A DNA stretch of 64,000 bases from Actinomortierella ambigua. Taxonomy: Eukaryota; Mortierellomycota; Mortierellomycetes; Mortierellales; Mortierellaceae. The notes beneath the pieces are model-generated. The model worked only from the letters and a program-made list of their open reading frames with translations, ran no database searches and was not told the DNA's origin. The translations under genes were made by a program, and so were the position numbers. The stretch covers positions 33,439 through 97,438 of the forward strand of contig JAAAJB010000003.1 of the NCBI GenBank assembly GCA_016098155.1, given 5' to 3'. Of this stretch, positions 34,459 to 46,559 are shown piece by piece. Position 1 is the first letter of the stretch. The number at the start of each line of letters is the position of its first letter.

Positions 34459-36966
34459 ATGACCAGCGCCACTTCGCGTATCATCTCGCGCCTCGGTGTG
34501 GGCACGTACCGTATGATGCTTGGTGTTCCCGAGCACGAAAGGAGTCTCTATCGCGCATTGGAGCGTCAAAAAGACCCGCGTCTGAATATCAACCTCATCG
34601 ATACCTCGTCCAACTATGGCAACGGAAGAAGCGAGAAGCTTATTGGCAAGGTGCGGTAAACAGGCTTGAGCGTGCTGGGGAAGGAGAGGGGGGGGGCAAC
34701 CGTGGTTTGTGGCGATGATGCGATTTTAAGCTAAAGTCGACTCGTTGCTAACACGTTCTCCATGTGTTCTCGCCTCCAAAAAAAAAAAAAAAAAAAAAAA
34801 CAGGTGCTTGCCAACCCCCGGCCCAACACACTTTCACGAGAAGAGGTTGTCATTGCCACCAAGTTTGGATACATTCAAAACGAGAACATGAGGCTATTGT
34901 CTGAGGGCGTATTTGAGGTAAGCGTGCTATGCGAGGAACTGGTAGAGTAGTAGATTCCCACGGCAACTCAACAAACTTCTGGCAGCTGCATGACTATCTG
35001 GATCGTCTGCTTGACGGAAGCGTCCATGAAACCATCACCGAATGATGACGCTGGAGAGTGTATAGTGGCGGAGAGTGCCGTGCGAATTGTCCTGACGATA
35101 ATCTGATTGCTCAATAGAACGTGCCGTTTGAGGAGATTGTCCAGTATTCTCCAGAGTGTTATCATTGTATTCATCCAGCATTCATGAGGTGAGTATTTAG
35201 CCCTCAGTTGAGTGCTTTGGACGTAAAGGCCAAGACTGAATGGTAGCAGCTAGCTGACCTCATAACTTCCGTTTGCTTCTCTCTTTTCCGTAATAGGGAT
35301 CAGCTCACACGTTCGCTCGAGCGTCTTCAGACCAAGTATGTCGACATTCTCTTCGTCCACAACCCCGAGTACTATCTGATGAAAGAGGTCAAAAACTCTG
35401 AAACTAATATTAAGCGTAAGTCCTTCCGAAACCCTCACCTAACCTTCCATGCCCCCCCCTCTTCCACCTCCTCCATGCGACTCTAACCCTCTATTCATTT
35501 TTTCTTTCTTTCTCTCGACAATAGATCACCAAGGTGTCCTCTTGAATCGCCTGTCTGTGCTCTTTGAAGAATTGGAGCGAGAGATTGATCACGGACGGAT
35601 CCGAGCGTATGGCATTAGTAGCAACTCGTTCGCCTTGAAGCCGTCCCATGGTCATTTCTTGCCGTATCAGGACCTAGTGAACATGGCTCAGCGTGCATAC
35701 GAGCGCGTCCGTGCAGCACGGCCAGTGTCTGTTCTCGGAAGTGTGGCCAAAGCACCTTCAGAGGCGCCAAAGATAACTTTACCACCCTCTCCAAAATCCT
35801 CGGATTTTTTCACTGCCTCAGATCATCACCGTCATCATCGCCAACAGTCATCATCGTCATCGTCATCGTCGTCGTCATCATCGTCTAAAAAATCAAGCAC
35901 GGAGAATCCGGCCCTGTCACGCCTTGGCCACGGGCTGGGCTTTATGCAAATGCCTGGCAACCTATTGGAGATGGAGGGCGTGGAGACGTCAGCCGTGTGG
36001 GCCAAGGGGAAGGGGCTTCGCGTCTTCATCAATCGCCCCTTGAATGCGATGAGTCCCGAGACCGGAGCCTGCCGTTTGGCCAGCTACCCTTCGCATCTGG
36101 GGCCGCCGGATTTCAAAAAGGCGCTCAAGGAAGTGGACGAGATGCTGCGTGAGGAAGGGATCAAGCGCGAGGTGCTACAGCCCAAGATGGATCGTCTGCG
36201 GGCGATGCTGCATCAACTAGATCACATGTTGCACGCTGCAGCGGGTGATAGCAAACTGTCGATCCTCGAACTCGAGGGGGGCCAGATCCAGGCAGCGCTT
36301 CACCAAGAACTTGCGCGGCCCGTCAAGTTTAAGCAAAGCAGATCGCCACCACCACCTCAACAAGTGCACGAGGAAGAACTGACATTGCCGTCGAGCCAAG
36401 AAGAAGAGTTGTCGGCTGTGGATGCAGCAATAGTATCACCAGCAAGAGGTTCAAAGGCAAATGCGGCGAAATCCAAGAAGGTTCCCGAGCAAGAGCGTGA
36501 GCGGGAACTGCATAATCCACCGACACCGACCCATAGTGTCTCGGGCAAGCCTGGGCACGATGCTCATCATCACCATCCACGTCCACATCAACCGCACGTG
36601 ACGACGCCTTCGCCTTCGAGCAGCGGTGCCACTGCCAAATCCGGTCGGCCAACGACGGAGGAGATGGATAAGTTGCTCAAGGGCATTGATCACTTCCTTG
36701 ACATCATCCAGCAGGAGGTGCGGTTCTTAGAGAGCAAGCGTGTGGAGCGGATGCTGACCGACCGTGGAGTTGATCTAGAAGGGGATACGATTGAGAAGTT
36801 TGCGATCGAATACCTGCTCGAGCATGACCAGGCGGTGGACTCTGTACTCCTTGGCATGAAGCGGGAGAATTATGTGGACTTTGCACGAGGGGTGCTCCGG
36901 GACCTTGTGCCAGCAGCCAACCCCGACACACACACGCAGTCGCCAGAGCAACAACAGAATACCTAG
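34459..36966 (+). CDS. Aldo-keto reductase with a large internal disordered insertion
   Basis: Five exons (34459-34650, 34804-34917, 35118-35188, 35297-35415, 35525-36966) close in phase and give 645 aa, against about 300-350 for ordinary members. The family reduces carbonyls (or oxidises alcohols) with NAD(P)H in a TIM barrel. The catalytic tetrad is complete: Asp48 and Tyr53 (LIDTSSNYGNG), Lys84 (VVIATKFGY), His147 (VDILFVHNPEYY). RIRAYGISSNSF supplies the next strand, GLRVFINRPLNAM a later one, and the C-terminal FAIEYLLEHD..VDSVLLGMKRENYV the last helix-strand pair. Two insertions break the fold: a Ser-rich run near 35830-35900, and about 190 residues from about 36120 to 36700 holding predicted helices and charged, Gln/His/Pro-rich sequence. 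A stop-containing piece after 34983 reads like coding but is skipped by the intron 34918-35117. Substrate unknown. Confidence 0.88.
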
Positions 36967-37277
36967 TAAACGCGATTGTTTGTTGTGAAGTCACGTTGAG
37001 ATGTGAGCGCGGTTGCTGTCGGTCTTTCACAGACCAATAAGACGTGCCTGGGGGATTGTTTTGAGTTGTTGCCTTCATTCGCCACCATCCTTCATTTTCT
37101 TCCTTTTTTTTCTTTCTCTTCATCCCTCATTGGCATCCAACGCTGTTGTCTAGGGCACGCTTTATCCTAATTTCACAGCTCACGAACCCCATTCACTTTT
37201 ACTTTTTTGAACTTTTTTTTTGAACTTTTTCTATTTGGTCGGTGTCTTGCATCGACACTTTACCTCTTCTTTAAGCC
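36967..37277 (+). promoter_or_regulatory. Promoter and leader of the RIF1 homologue
   Basis: A tandem gap of 311 bases. The second half (37090-37270) is pyrimidine-rich with T runs, as in other leaders of this window. An AATAAG-like element near 37036 could serve the reductase 3' end. No TATA box is clear. Confidence 0.45.
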
Positions 37278-40200
37278 ATGAAGCGTTCAGAGTCTTCCAT
37301 TCCCGCCAAACGAGCACACGCGTCGTCCTCGCAGCAACGAAGTGGTAGTGGTAGCCGAGGCTCGTCTAAGCAACGTCGATCCAACAGCAACCAAAGTTCG
37401 CCAGCGCCGTCTGAAGCGGACAACGCCTCCAATACACGAGCCTCTTCCTCGTCGTCATCAGCATTATCGTCGGTAACATCTTCTGCGGATTCGTCGCCTT
37501 CTGCCGGCACGTCAACGGCAGTTGTCTCAACACCAACGTCTAGCCCAACACGTTCGCGTCGGCGTAATGCAGGACAACGTCGCCCAGTGTATGATCCTTC
37601 GCCGTCAGAGCTCTTGCGGCGCGTGTCAGGAGGAAGGAGCCGGATGGAGTCGCCCGCCCATGATACACCGCCACCCAGGCAGCAAAAGTCTTCAAATGAT
37701 TCGTCGAATTCTCCTAGTCCATCACCCTCGGGAAACGGTGCGGGTCAGGCTGAGGAACAAGGCGAACAGCATGGAGAAGGCGCGGCGGTATTTGAACCCA
37801 CAGAAGAGGCTGGGCCCGCGACGCCTGTACAGCAGATGGACGACGGTGAAGGTGAAGGTGGTGGAGGAGCTGGTGTATCCTCTCCTTTGGAACCGAGCGT
37901 TGTCATCGTTGAGGCTGAACAAGGGACCCATTCGCCGATCACCGACATCACCAAGCGATCGTTCTATGCTCCAGGGCGAGGCAGTACGGCAGCAACAGTA
38001 ATGGCACCAGAAGAGGCGCGAACCGGAGACGCTATCAAAAGGTTTTCATTCTCCAGCAGGGCGTCGTCCTGGGCGGCTGCTGCTGTTGCAGCTGCTACTG
38101 CTGTTGTACGCCAAACACAACAGAATGTGGTGGAGGAGATGGACGTCGAACCAGAAGAGGCTATGGAAACTGACCTGCCTGAGACGGCCCCAGCATCAGC
38201 ACCCACAGGATCGTCGTCGTCGTCGTCTTCAGTAACACCATCATCATCATCAACAACAACAACAGCAGCACCATCGTCACAATCTGCAGCAGAGACGGCG
38301 GTGACGGTGGCAAATGCACAGCCGATGCACGACGCTGTAGACATGGATGATGTGCTGACCCAGGAGTTGAACGAACCTGAACTAGAAAAAGAAGAGCAAC
38401 AGCAGGAGCATCAGCAACAAGAACAAGGAGGAAAAGTCGATAAAGGGAAAGCGGTCATCTCAGTCGCAAAAGAAGCCAAGCACGAGTCGGTACCCACGAG
38501 TGCTAAAAAAGTTGATGGAGATGGAGATACCACTTCCACCACCACCACCACCACCACAGCACCAGCAGCAGTGGTCAACACATCGATACCCTCACCGCCT
38601 CAGCCCGAGTCGTCGACTCAACCGCAACCGTCGATCCCAAGCCACCTGGCAGACGACTTTGCGCCAGACTCTCCTCGGAAGCAGGTGACCTACTCACCCA
38701 GCAAGCAGGACCAACAGAAGAAGTTTGAGCCGATGAAAAATGCATATCAACCCAAGAGCATTCTTAAGAAGACGCCGGCTCGACCCATCTTTACGGACGA
38801 GGCCGGTGGTAGTAGTAGTGGGGGTGGTGGTAGCGCCCACCACTCGTCCAGAGGGCGTGGAAATTTTGCTGTGTCTGGAGGAGCAGGATCGGGCATTGGC
38901 GGCGGTAGCAGCACGAGTGGTAGCGGTACTCGGCGGGCAACAACAGGTCAAGCACCACCACCGCTGCCGCCGCCGCCGCCGCTTTCGATTGGAGCGCACG
39001 AAGAGTTTGTCAAGGATGCCTGCAAGATCTTGGAGCGGACGGAGAATGTGCAGGAGCGGTTGGCGGCGTACCATACGTTGCAGAACAAGTTGCGGATCTG
39101 TGATGACCAGCGGCACATGCCCGAGTTCCAGGCGTGTATCCGGCAATATGCAGCGTTCTTTGCGCGAGATCTGGCGATGGTTCCTGAACAACAGCTGCAG
39201 CCGGTTCAACAACAAGAACAACCACCACAGCAACAGCAACAGCCACAGCCACAGCCACAGACATCCTCGTCCTCATTGTTGTTGCAATACTGTTTACGCT
39301 GTGCGGGGTACTTTCTGTTTCACCCACAGACGGTCAATATGCTGACGGTGGACGAGGTGGAGACGTTGCTGTCGCGGATCGTGACGATTGCAGAGACGAC
39401 GACGGATCGGTCGTTGTGTAGCATGGCGTTGTACTGTCTGGGGATCCAACAGACGCCGTTACGGCTGTGGCAACAACGGGCGGTGTTTTCGACGATTGTG
39501 CCGACGATGGTGAACGCGATGAATGCGCGGGCACGGTCGAACAGTGTGGTCCACGAGGCACTCAAGTCGTTGCTGAATGTGTTTCACCATCGGCCGGATG
39601 AGATGGCACGCCATTTGGAGGCGTGGTTGGTTCCCGTGTGTCTGGATCTGTTGCATGCCGTACCCGGGATCCGGTCCAAGGCGTTGGATATCATCACATT
39701 TGCTCTCCCGCATTTGATGGCGTTGGAGAGTGGACAGGTCCAGCGGGCGTTACGCGGGTTTGTGCAGGAGAAGTATGATGAGTTCTTCAAGAGGTTGGAC
39801 GAAAAGCACATCCAGAATGGAGATGGTAAGTTTGCGTTTTTTTATTCTTTTTTTTTGTTGTATCTGTGTGTCTCTGTTCCCGTCTTTTATTTACACAATC
39901 TTTTTTTTTAACATTTAATAGAAATCTATGGCATCACTGTTTGGGGCTGTATGGTCTCTTTGCTGGGAAAATACCTGCAAAAGACCGCTCAGCTGAACCC
40001 TGTTCTCAAGATTGCGGAGGTAACGATGAAGAAGAAGGGGGGGGGGGCAATGTTCTTGACCATGGGTACGAGAGAAAAAGACCAGGGGTGTACCTGATTG
40101 CGATCCTCCCATCTTAATATTTTTTTTTTTTTTTTCGTTATCGTCCCAAATATTTACATCTATATAGAGATGCTTCAACTCTAACAGCCCAGAGAGAACC

Positions 40201-43200
40201 GAGATCGTGATGGCGGCGTTCCAAGCATGGACGCGGTTTATCTATGTGATGGCGAACTGTGGCAATCTCGCACAGGAGCGAGCGGTGCAGCTGATGTTGA
40301 CGCCGATCAAGAGCTGTTTTGCGACGGAGAACCGACGTCGGGTGCGGTTAGCGTGCACGAACACATGGATTGCGCTCGTGTTTGCGTTGGACACGAAGCT
40401 CCCACTGTTCCACCAACATGTGTTGACACCGATCCTCGGCAAGGTGTTGACGGACGATTCGGAGCATGTCCGGGATCTTGGATTAAGGTTTCTGAAGGCG
40501 CTCTTTGCAGGCGAAGGCGGGGACAAGATTCTGGAGGGGGAAGCCTTTAATTTACATGGAGCCAAATACCGCAACAGCAAACCGGCATGGGCGGATCTGG
40601 TCTTTTTCCGGACCCAGTTGATTAGTCTCGCGCTGACGGGCTTGGGCGGCGCCTTTAAGACCCAGTATCGGATCGTCGATTCGAGCCGCGATCAGTGGAA
40701 GGTCGACGATACGACGGAGCTCAACTTGGTGACTATGCCGCTGGCCCATGCTTGGGAGAGCATCGTGACAGCCATCTGTGACATCAACAACAGTGAGAAA
40801 GGTAATGGATGCATGTTACTCTGCGGTTGTCATGCCCTGTGTTTTTTTTATTTCTTCCTATTCGTTAAGCTTTTATATTCACCTCTTTTTTATTTTATAT
40901 TATGTTTGTGTCCGTAGACATCAGGGTGTCCGATGCTGCAGTGTCAAGTCTGCAAGCTTTGCTCAAGTTTGCAAGAGAAGTGTCGCGGATGAATCCAGCA
41001 CTGCTGATGCCCAAGGACTGGCCTGCGGGGGAGAAGCCACAGTTTGAACTGCTGAAGCATGACCGGGATTTGGCGGGGCTGATCCTGCGGGCTGATATCA
41101 CCTACTATTTGCTCTCGACGATCATTCAGGCCTTCTCGTATCGAACACTGATGGCGGGACGGTATCGCGTGACAGACGACCTTTATGCAGAGATCCAAGA
41201 AGCGCTTGCACAGGGATCGGGAGCTCAGGACGGAAAGGTGGCTGAAGGACAACAGTCTCTGGCTGGTGCTCATTCGACAACGCTAGTGAAAGGTGCCATG
41301 GTCGCTGGTGGAGAAGGCGGTGGTCTGGTAGCAGCTGCGCCCACCACGTTGTCCAACCTGCCAACACCATCGTCATCAACATCGTCGTCCGTGGTGGAAA
41401 CTCAACAAGTGACACCGTTCGAGTACATTCTCAAGACATGGATGGAGCTGGGCGAGAGTGTGATCAAGACACCCTTCGACAACTGGTTCTGGGAAGGCGT
41501 GGCGTCGATGACAAACTATGTGATGGGCGACACGCATCCGATGCGGATGCTATTCCGGTGTTTCGCCCTGTTGAAAGATATCGAGCGCAAGCGCAGTGTT
41601 GCGACGAGCAATGTGGTGTGGCCAGCTTGGAACCGCAAGGCACATCCGCTGTTGTTCTTTGAGCTGCAGCTCAAATACTTTAGCCTGATTGGTATGTGCT
41701 CTCCTCCCCTTCTCTGTCGTCGCGGAGAGATTGTTGTAGCCTTATATTTTTTTTTGCTGACTATTTCTTTTTTCATTTTATTTTAGCCAAACGATTAAGC
41801 GACGCAATGGAGAACAAAATGGAGTGTGACAAGATGAACGCGTGTACCACGCCTGAAGACGACGAAAATATCATGGTGATCCTGATGTATCCAGGCTACA
41901 TCTTTCAGTCGACCGCCAAGTGGGCCGAGTCGGAGGCTGAGGCGCAGCAGTTTCCGCCCCAAAAAGCATCGGAGGGAACCATGGAGGAAGGCAATGGTCA
42001 CGGCAGTGGCGCAGGTGGACTACACAACGAGACAGCCGAGTATGAGATCCACACCACGCAGTGGTGGCAGAGCTATCGAGCCATTTACTATGCGAGCTGG
42101 AAGGAACTTGTACAACGGTTAGTCGAAGCGAAGAAATATCTGGCCAGTGGCGGCGGTAAGACAGCAGCAGCACCGGCATCGGCCACGGCGGGTTCGACGG
42201 CCCTGGATGGCCACGAGACGCTGAATCTGTTGGCGTCACGGCTACGAACCGCTTTTATCAAGCACCGGCGGGTGCTTGGCCACCATCAGCACCGCGTCAA
42301 CCATCACCATCAGCATCATGGACAGCAGCAGAAGAAGGAGGAAGAGGAGGAAGGAGGGGGAGAGAAGAGTCGTCCTGTGAAGAATGCTGGCCAGGCGTGG
42401 TACTATGCGCATGCGTGTGTCAGTACCTGTGGTCTGGTCGAGATCATGCGATGGGTAGGACCCCCGAACCGGACGGCCTTCCCTGGAACAGCCGCAGGAC
42501 TTCTGGGTCGCAAGGACAAGCAGCTCAAGAAGAAGAAGTAAGTTTTCGTTTTTTTTTCTCTCCACTCTAGCCTTCTCTCTCTCTCATCCTCTCTCTCTCT
42601 CATCCTCTCGCTCTTTCCAAGTGCTGACCCAATATTTTGTCTTTCCTCCCTCTCTCCATTCTATGATAGCCCCTATGAAGGTCTGTTAGAGCTGTGTTCA
42701 CTACTGTTCCAAGAATCATTGACATGGGTCCAGCAATCGCCATCACCATCACTAGCCACCATCACCAACGCGACAACAACAGCGGCGTACGTGCGCAAAA
42801 ATCTGTTGGTGGCCGAATCTGTGCTAGAGCTGATGAAATGGTTATTCCACATGGCGCCGACGCCCGCGACGGCGATCTCGTGGATGGTGACATATCAGGC
42901 GCAGCTGGCACCGTGGTTTCAAGACCCAGACCAGCTGTTGCCACCACCATCACGCAGCAGCAGTGGCATAATGGGTAGTGGTGGTGGTGTCGTTCCGGAA
43001 CGCAAGGTCCAACCACCTCCAGGCCATGAGAGTGGCTATGACGACGATGAGAAGGTGGGGGAAGCGACAGAAGAGAAGCAAGTTCTGAAGACTGGAGAGG
43101 ACAATGATGGTGCTGCCAGTCGCAGTAACGAGGAGGGGCAGGAGCAGGAGCAGGAGCAGGAGCAAGAGCAAGAGCAGGAGAGGGACTTGAAGGGTGCTCG

Positions 43201-44385
43201 GATGCAGTGCATGGGAGCCCTGGACTTGGCATGGCATTCCATGGCCATGCGACTGAAGGAGCACGCAGCCGAGCAGATGCTGGGATCTTTTGCGACAACC
43301 ACGAAGGGGTTCTATCGTGGGATGACGCCGGGTGATGAGGATAGCGACTGGGCGTCGCCCATGAAATCGGCGGCTGGATCCATCCTCCCACCCATTCTTC
43401 CCAAAATCCGAGCAGCAGCAGCAGCAGCAGCAGCACAGGCGCAGGCACAGGCGCAAGCACAATCGCCATCACGAGGATCATCATTGCAAGGCGGCGCTTC
43501 GCCTTTTCTTGTTAATCGCCCACAGCAGCGGCAGCAGCCACCGAAGGGCAGCACGGATACCTTCCAGTTTGACAGTGCAGGCCTGGCGTCGCTCAAGACG
43601 CTCTTTTTGGCGACGTTGGGATCGACGCGCAAGACAATTGTTGTGCAGGCAATCGAGTGTTGGAATGAGACGTTTGGACTGCTGTTGTCGTTGGAAGAAG
43701 AAGAAGAAGAAGAAGGAGTGGGAGGAGCCAAGGGAGCAGTTTTGGAATACCCACCGGAGCTCTTCTTGTTGCTCCGGGCCCTCAAGCAGTACGCGGCGGA
43801 GTTGTCGCTCCCTAGCTGGCAGATCGCGGAGACGCGATATCAGGCCGAGAAGGTGAAGAGACGTGAGGCATTGGAGGAAGCGAGGATGCTGAAGGGGAAG
43901 AATAAGAAGGAGGAGGAAGAAGAGGAGGGGGACACAGAGGAAATAGTGGAAACGGATGGTTTCGAACCCACGGCTCAACGTGACCAGACGGATCCTCAAG
44001 GAGAGGTGATGGCGGTGGTTGAACAGAAGGAAGAGGCGGACGACGACGACCAAGCGGAAGGATTCGCGGCGAGCCAGAGCAGTGTGCCGGAGATCCCCAT
44101 GTATGCTTCGCAATCGCAAGAGCTGTCGATCCCAGCCGAGCTTGTGATGCGAACGACGACCATTGGACGACAGATGCTAAAGAAGGCGGCCGCGGCAACA
44201 GCAGCTGTTCAGACATCGTCACGCTCGACGCCTCCAGCGAAGGCAGTAGCAGGGGGACGTAGAGAAGAAGGAGGAGGAGGGATGTCTCCGACACCATTGG
44301 CAACAACGTCCAAGGCGGAGCACTTACAACAGGGGTCTGCGAGGTTCAAAGGCCATCAAGGGCCTCCTCACCCCCTTCCTCCTAC

Positions 44386-44416
<31 letters not shown>

Positions 44417-45874
44417 CTTCCCCTTCCTCCTCCTTCACAGCAACAACAGCATCACAACAACGATGGCGTCACGACGAAGAAGCGTAAGCTCGCCACCGAA
44501 CCGTCGCAGCAGCAGCAGCAATCGGTAGCTCCGCGACGGAACCCGCTGTTGGAAGGGCTGGAGAATATGCAAGAGTTGCTAAAGTCTCCATCGCCGCCAG
44601 TGTTCAAGAGTGGTGGTGGTGATAGTAGTAGTAGTAGTGGTGGTTTAAGAGCGCCGATGCCACCTGGTCTTGTTCTTGGAGCAGGAGGAAGAAGAAGAAG
44701 AAGAAGAGAAGGAGAAGAAAAAGAGGAGGATGAAGATGATGAAGGACAAGGCAGTAGCAGCAGCAGCGGCAGCAACGGTAGCAGCAGCAGCAGCAGCAGC
44801 AGACGTAGTCGTCGGCTGGCTCGGATGACGACCTCTCGGCGTGTGCTGTCGATGGAGGCCATGTCGGCGACGCTGGACGATAAGGACGACGATGATGACA
44901 ACGAGAATGGCGATGGTGACGACGATGGCGACCAGATACTGGTCTCAAGCCCGACGAGGAAGCGAGGAATGGCAGCGACGACGATGACGACTCGGGCCGT
45001 GATGCCTGGTGGTAGTGGCGCTCCCAGTGGATACCAGCAGCAGCAGAAGCAGCAGCAGCAAATGCAGCAGAGGCAACAGTCACCATCGCAGCAGAGGCCG
45101 GCGACGCTGACGCGCGTGCTGATGAAGCCATATGACCCGCAGGCGGACCCAATGCCGTCAGCATCGTCCTCGTTGCCGCTCTCGACGCTGTCTCCGACCA
45201 TGGAGAGTATTGCAGCGGTGGCAGTGGAAGATGCTGATGTCGATGTCGATGCTGAAGAACAAGAGGGAGGAATAGGAGAAGGAGAAAAAGGCGATGGTGG
45301 CAGTGGTAGTGGGTGGGCCATGGAGGAGATGCAGGATGGTCTTGATGACGGTGATGATAATGTTGCCACGTCTACCGCTACTACCGCTGCTGCTGCTGCT
45401 GCTGCTGATAAGGAGGAGAAGCCGGATACTGTAATGCAGAGTGCACCAGTGGACGACGAGACGACACCCCAGAAGCAGCAACCGTCGCCTCCGCACCCTC
45501 CTCCAGAGGATGAGGTCATGGTAGGAGATGATGAGGGCGACGAGGCCATGTCGGCTGTGCCGCAGCTGTCACAACAACAGCCTCCATCATCTTCATCATC
45601 ATCATTGACGCAGCAAGAAAGGGCAAGTTCGCATGGGGAAGCTGCCTCTGCCTCTGTCTCTGCTACTGCTACTGCTTCTGCTTCTGCTCCTATCCCAACC
45701 CCTACCGACACTACAGCGACAGCCGCGGGCCTCTTAGCGATGCTGGATGGATGGATAGAGGAGTCGCCGCGGGTGGTACGGGAGATGGATATGCGACAGC
45801 TGCACGCCGTTCAGGACCGACTGCAGCGTCTGAGCCAAGTCGTCTCGCAGGCATGGGGCGAGAGGATCGGATGA
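37278..45874 (+). CDS. RIF1: RIF1 homologue, replication-timing / telomere-associated protein
   Basis: Six exons (37278-39825, 39922-40019, 40168-40801, 40918-41691, 41787-42537, 42670-45874) close in phase and give 2,669 aa. The Rif1 N-terminal HEAT-like superhelix begins near residue 574 (KDACKILERTENVQERLAAY), runs through LRICDDQRHMPEF, and continues over exons 2-6 with blocks such as VWGCMVSLLGKYLQ, VMAAFQAWTRFIYVMA and LRFLKALFAGEGG. Rif1 recruits protein phosphatase 1 to delay origin firing and also acts in end protection and repair. Two candidate PP1-docking motifs precede the HEAT region: RFSF (residues 255-258, RVxF-like) and SILK (494-497). The first ~570 residues are disordered and rich in Ser, Thr and Glu. 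After about residue 1,850 the protein is again low-complexity with Gln, Ser, Asp and Glu runs, ending in a probable helix (MDMRQLHAVQDRLQRLSQVV). A CTF8 gene in the same window is coincidental. Confidence 0.9.
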
Positions 45875-46559
45875 AAAGTAAAAAAAAACTATCATTGCGA
45901 TCTTGTGTAAAATAAAAATCAAACATAACATAAAGTATGAATAAGATAAATAAATAGAAAAGTAAAGTAAGTATTATGAAAGAGCTCGCTTTTTTTTTTT
46001 TAGAGCAGCATGACGCAATGGTTCGAACTCGTTTTCATTTTTCTGTTGGAAACGATCAATGCGTCGGAGAAGGGGGGGAGGTTTGGGGGTACAGATCGAA
46101 ATTTGATCCAAATTGATGGGAATGTGGGAGGAGTAGACACAATCATGGTTCAGTCAACATAACACAACATATATAACACATATCATACACAAACATACAC
46201 AACATAGCAAATTTGGTCCCCCGACTTTTTTAGAAGCGAGCCCACACTGTGGTAAGGGGGACGGGAGAGGGGGGGAAGGCATTGGGAAGGGAACATTCAT
46301 CATGGGAAAGATCAGGGCATTGTGTTCTGGGTTTTCTTAGACAAATTACAAATGTTGTACACTACTAGTAATGATAAAAATAAGGATGGGTGGAAGAAAA
46401 AAAAACAAGAGATAAACCCTTTGATTTTTTTTTGTTGGGGGAGGGAAGAGGGAAGGGGAGGAGAGAAAGAGAATAATAGCTTGGGGGAATAAAGAGATAG
46501 AAAGAGAAGAGAGTGTGAGAGAGAGAGCGAAAGAGGGAAAGAAAGAGACCTCTTTGCAA
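45875..46559. other. Convergent intergenic region, no gene seen
   Basis: It lies between the ends of RIF1 and the Zn2Cys6-PAS gene. An A/T-rich block at 45880-45990 is followed by ACA/CATA-rich sequence near 46140-46205 and purine-rich sequence at 46380-46555 (pyrimidine-rich for the minus-strand gene). Confidence 0.65.
45911..45916 (+). terminator. AATAAA poly(A) signal, RIF1
   Basis: It lies 37 bases past the stop in strongly AT-rich sequence. Motif-based inference. Confidence 0.5.

Noticed and set aside
44452..45711. 419-codon frame on the minus strand, opposite the RIF1 tail
   Set aside because: It is the complement of Gln/Ser/Glu repeat codons; its product is Ser/Cys/Pro-rich low complexity, and the plus-strand frame is continuous with RIF1.
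46005..46040. GGTTCGAAC resembling a tRNA T-loop
   Set aside because: The stem pairs only with wobbles, and a T(11) run lies where the rest of a tRNA should be.
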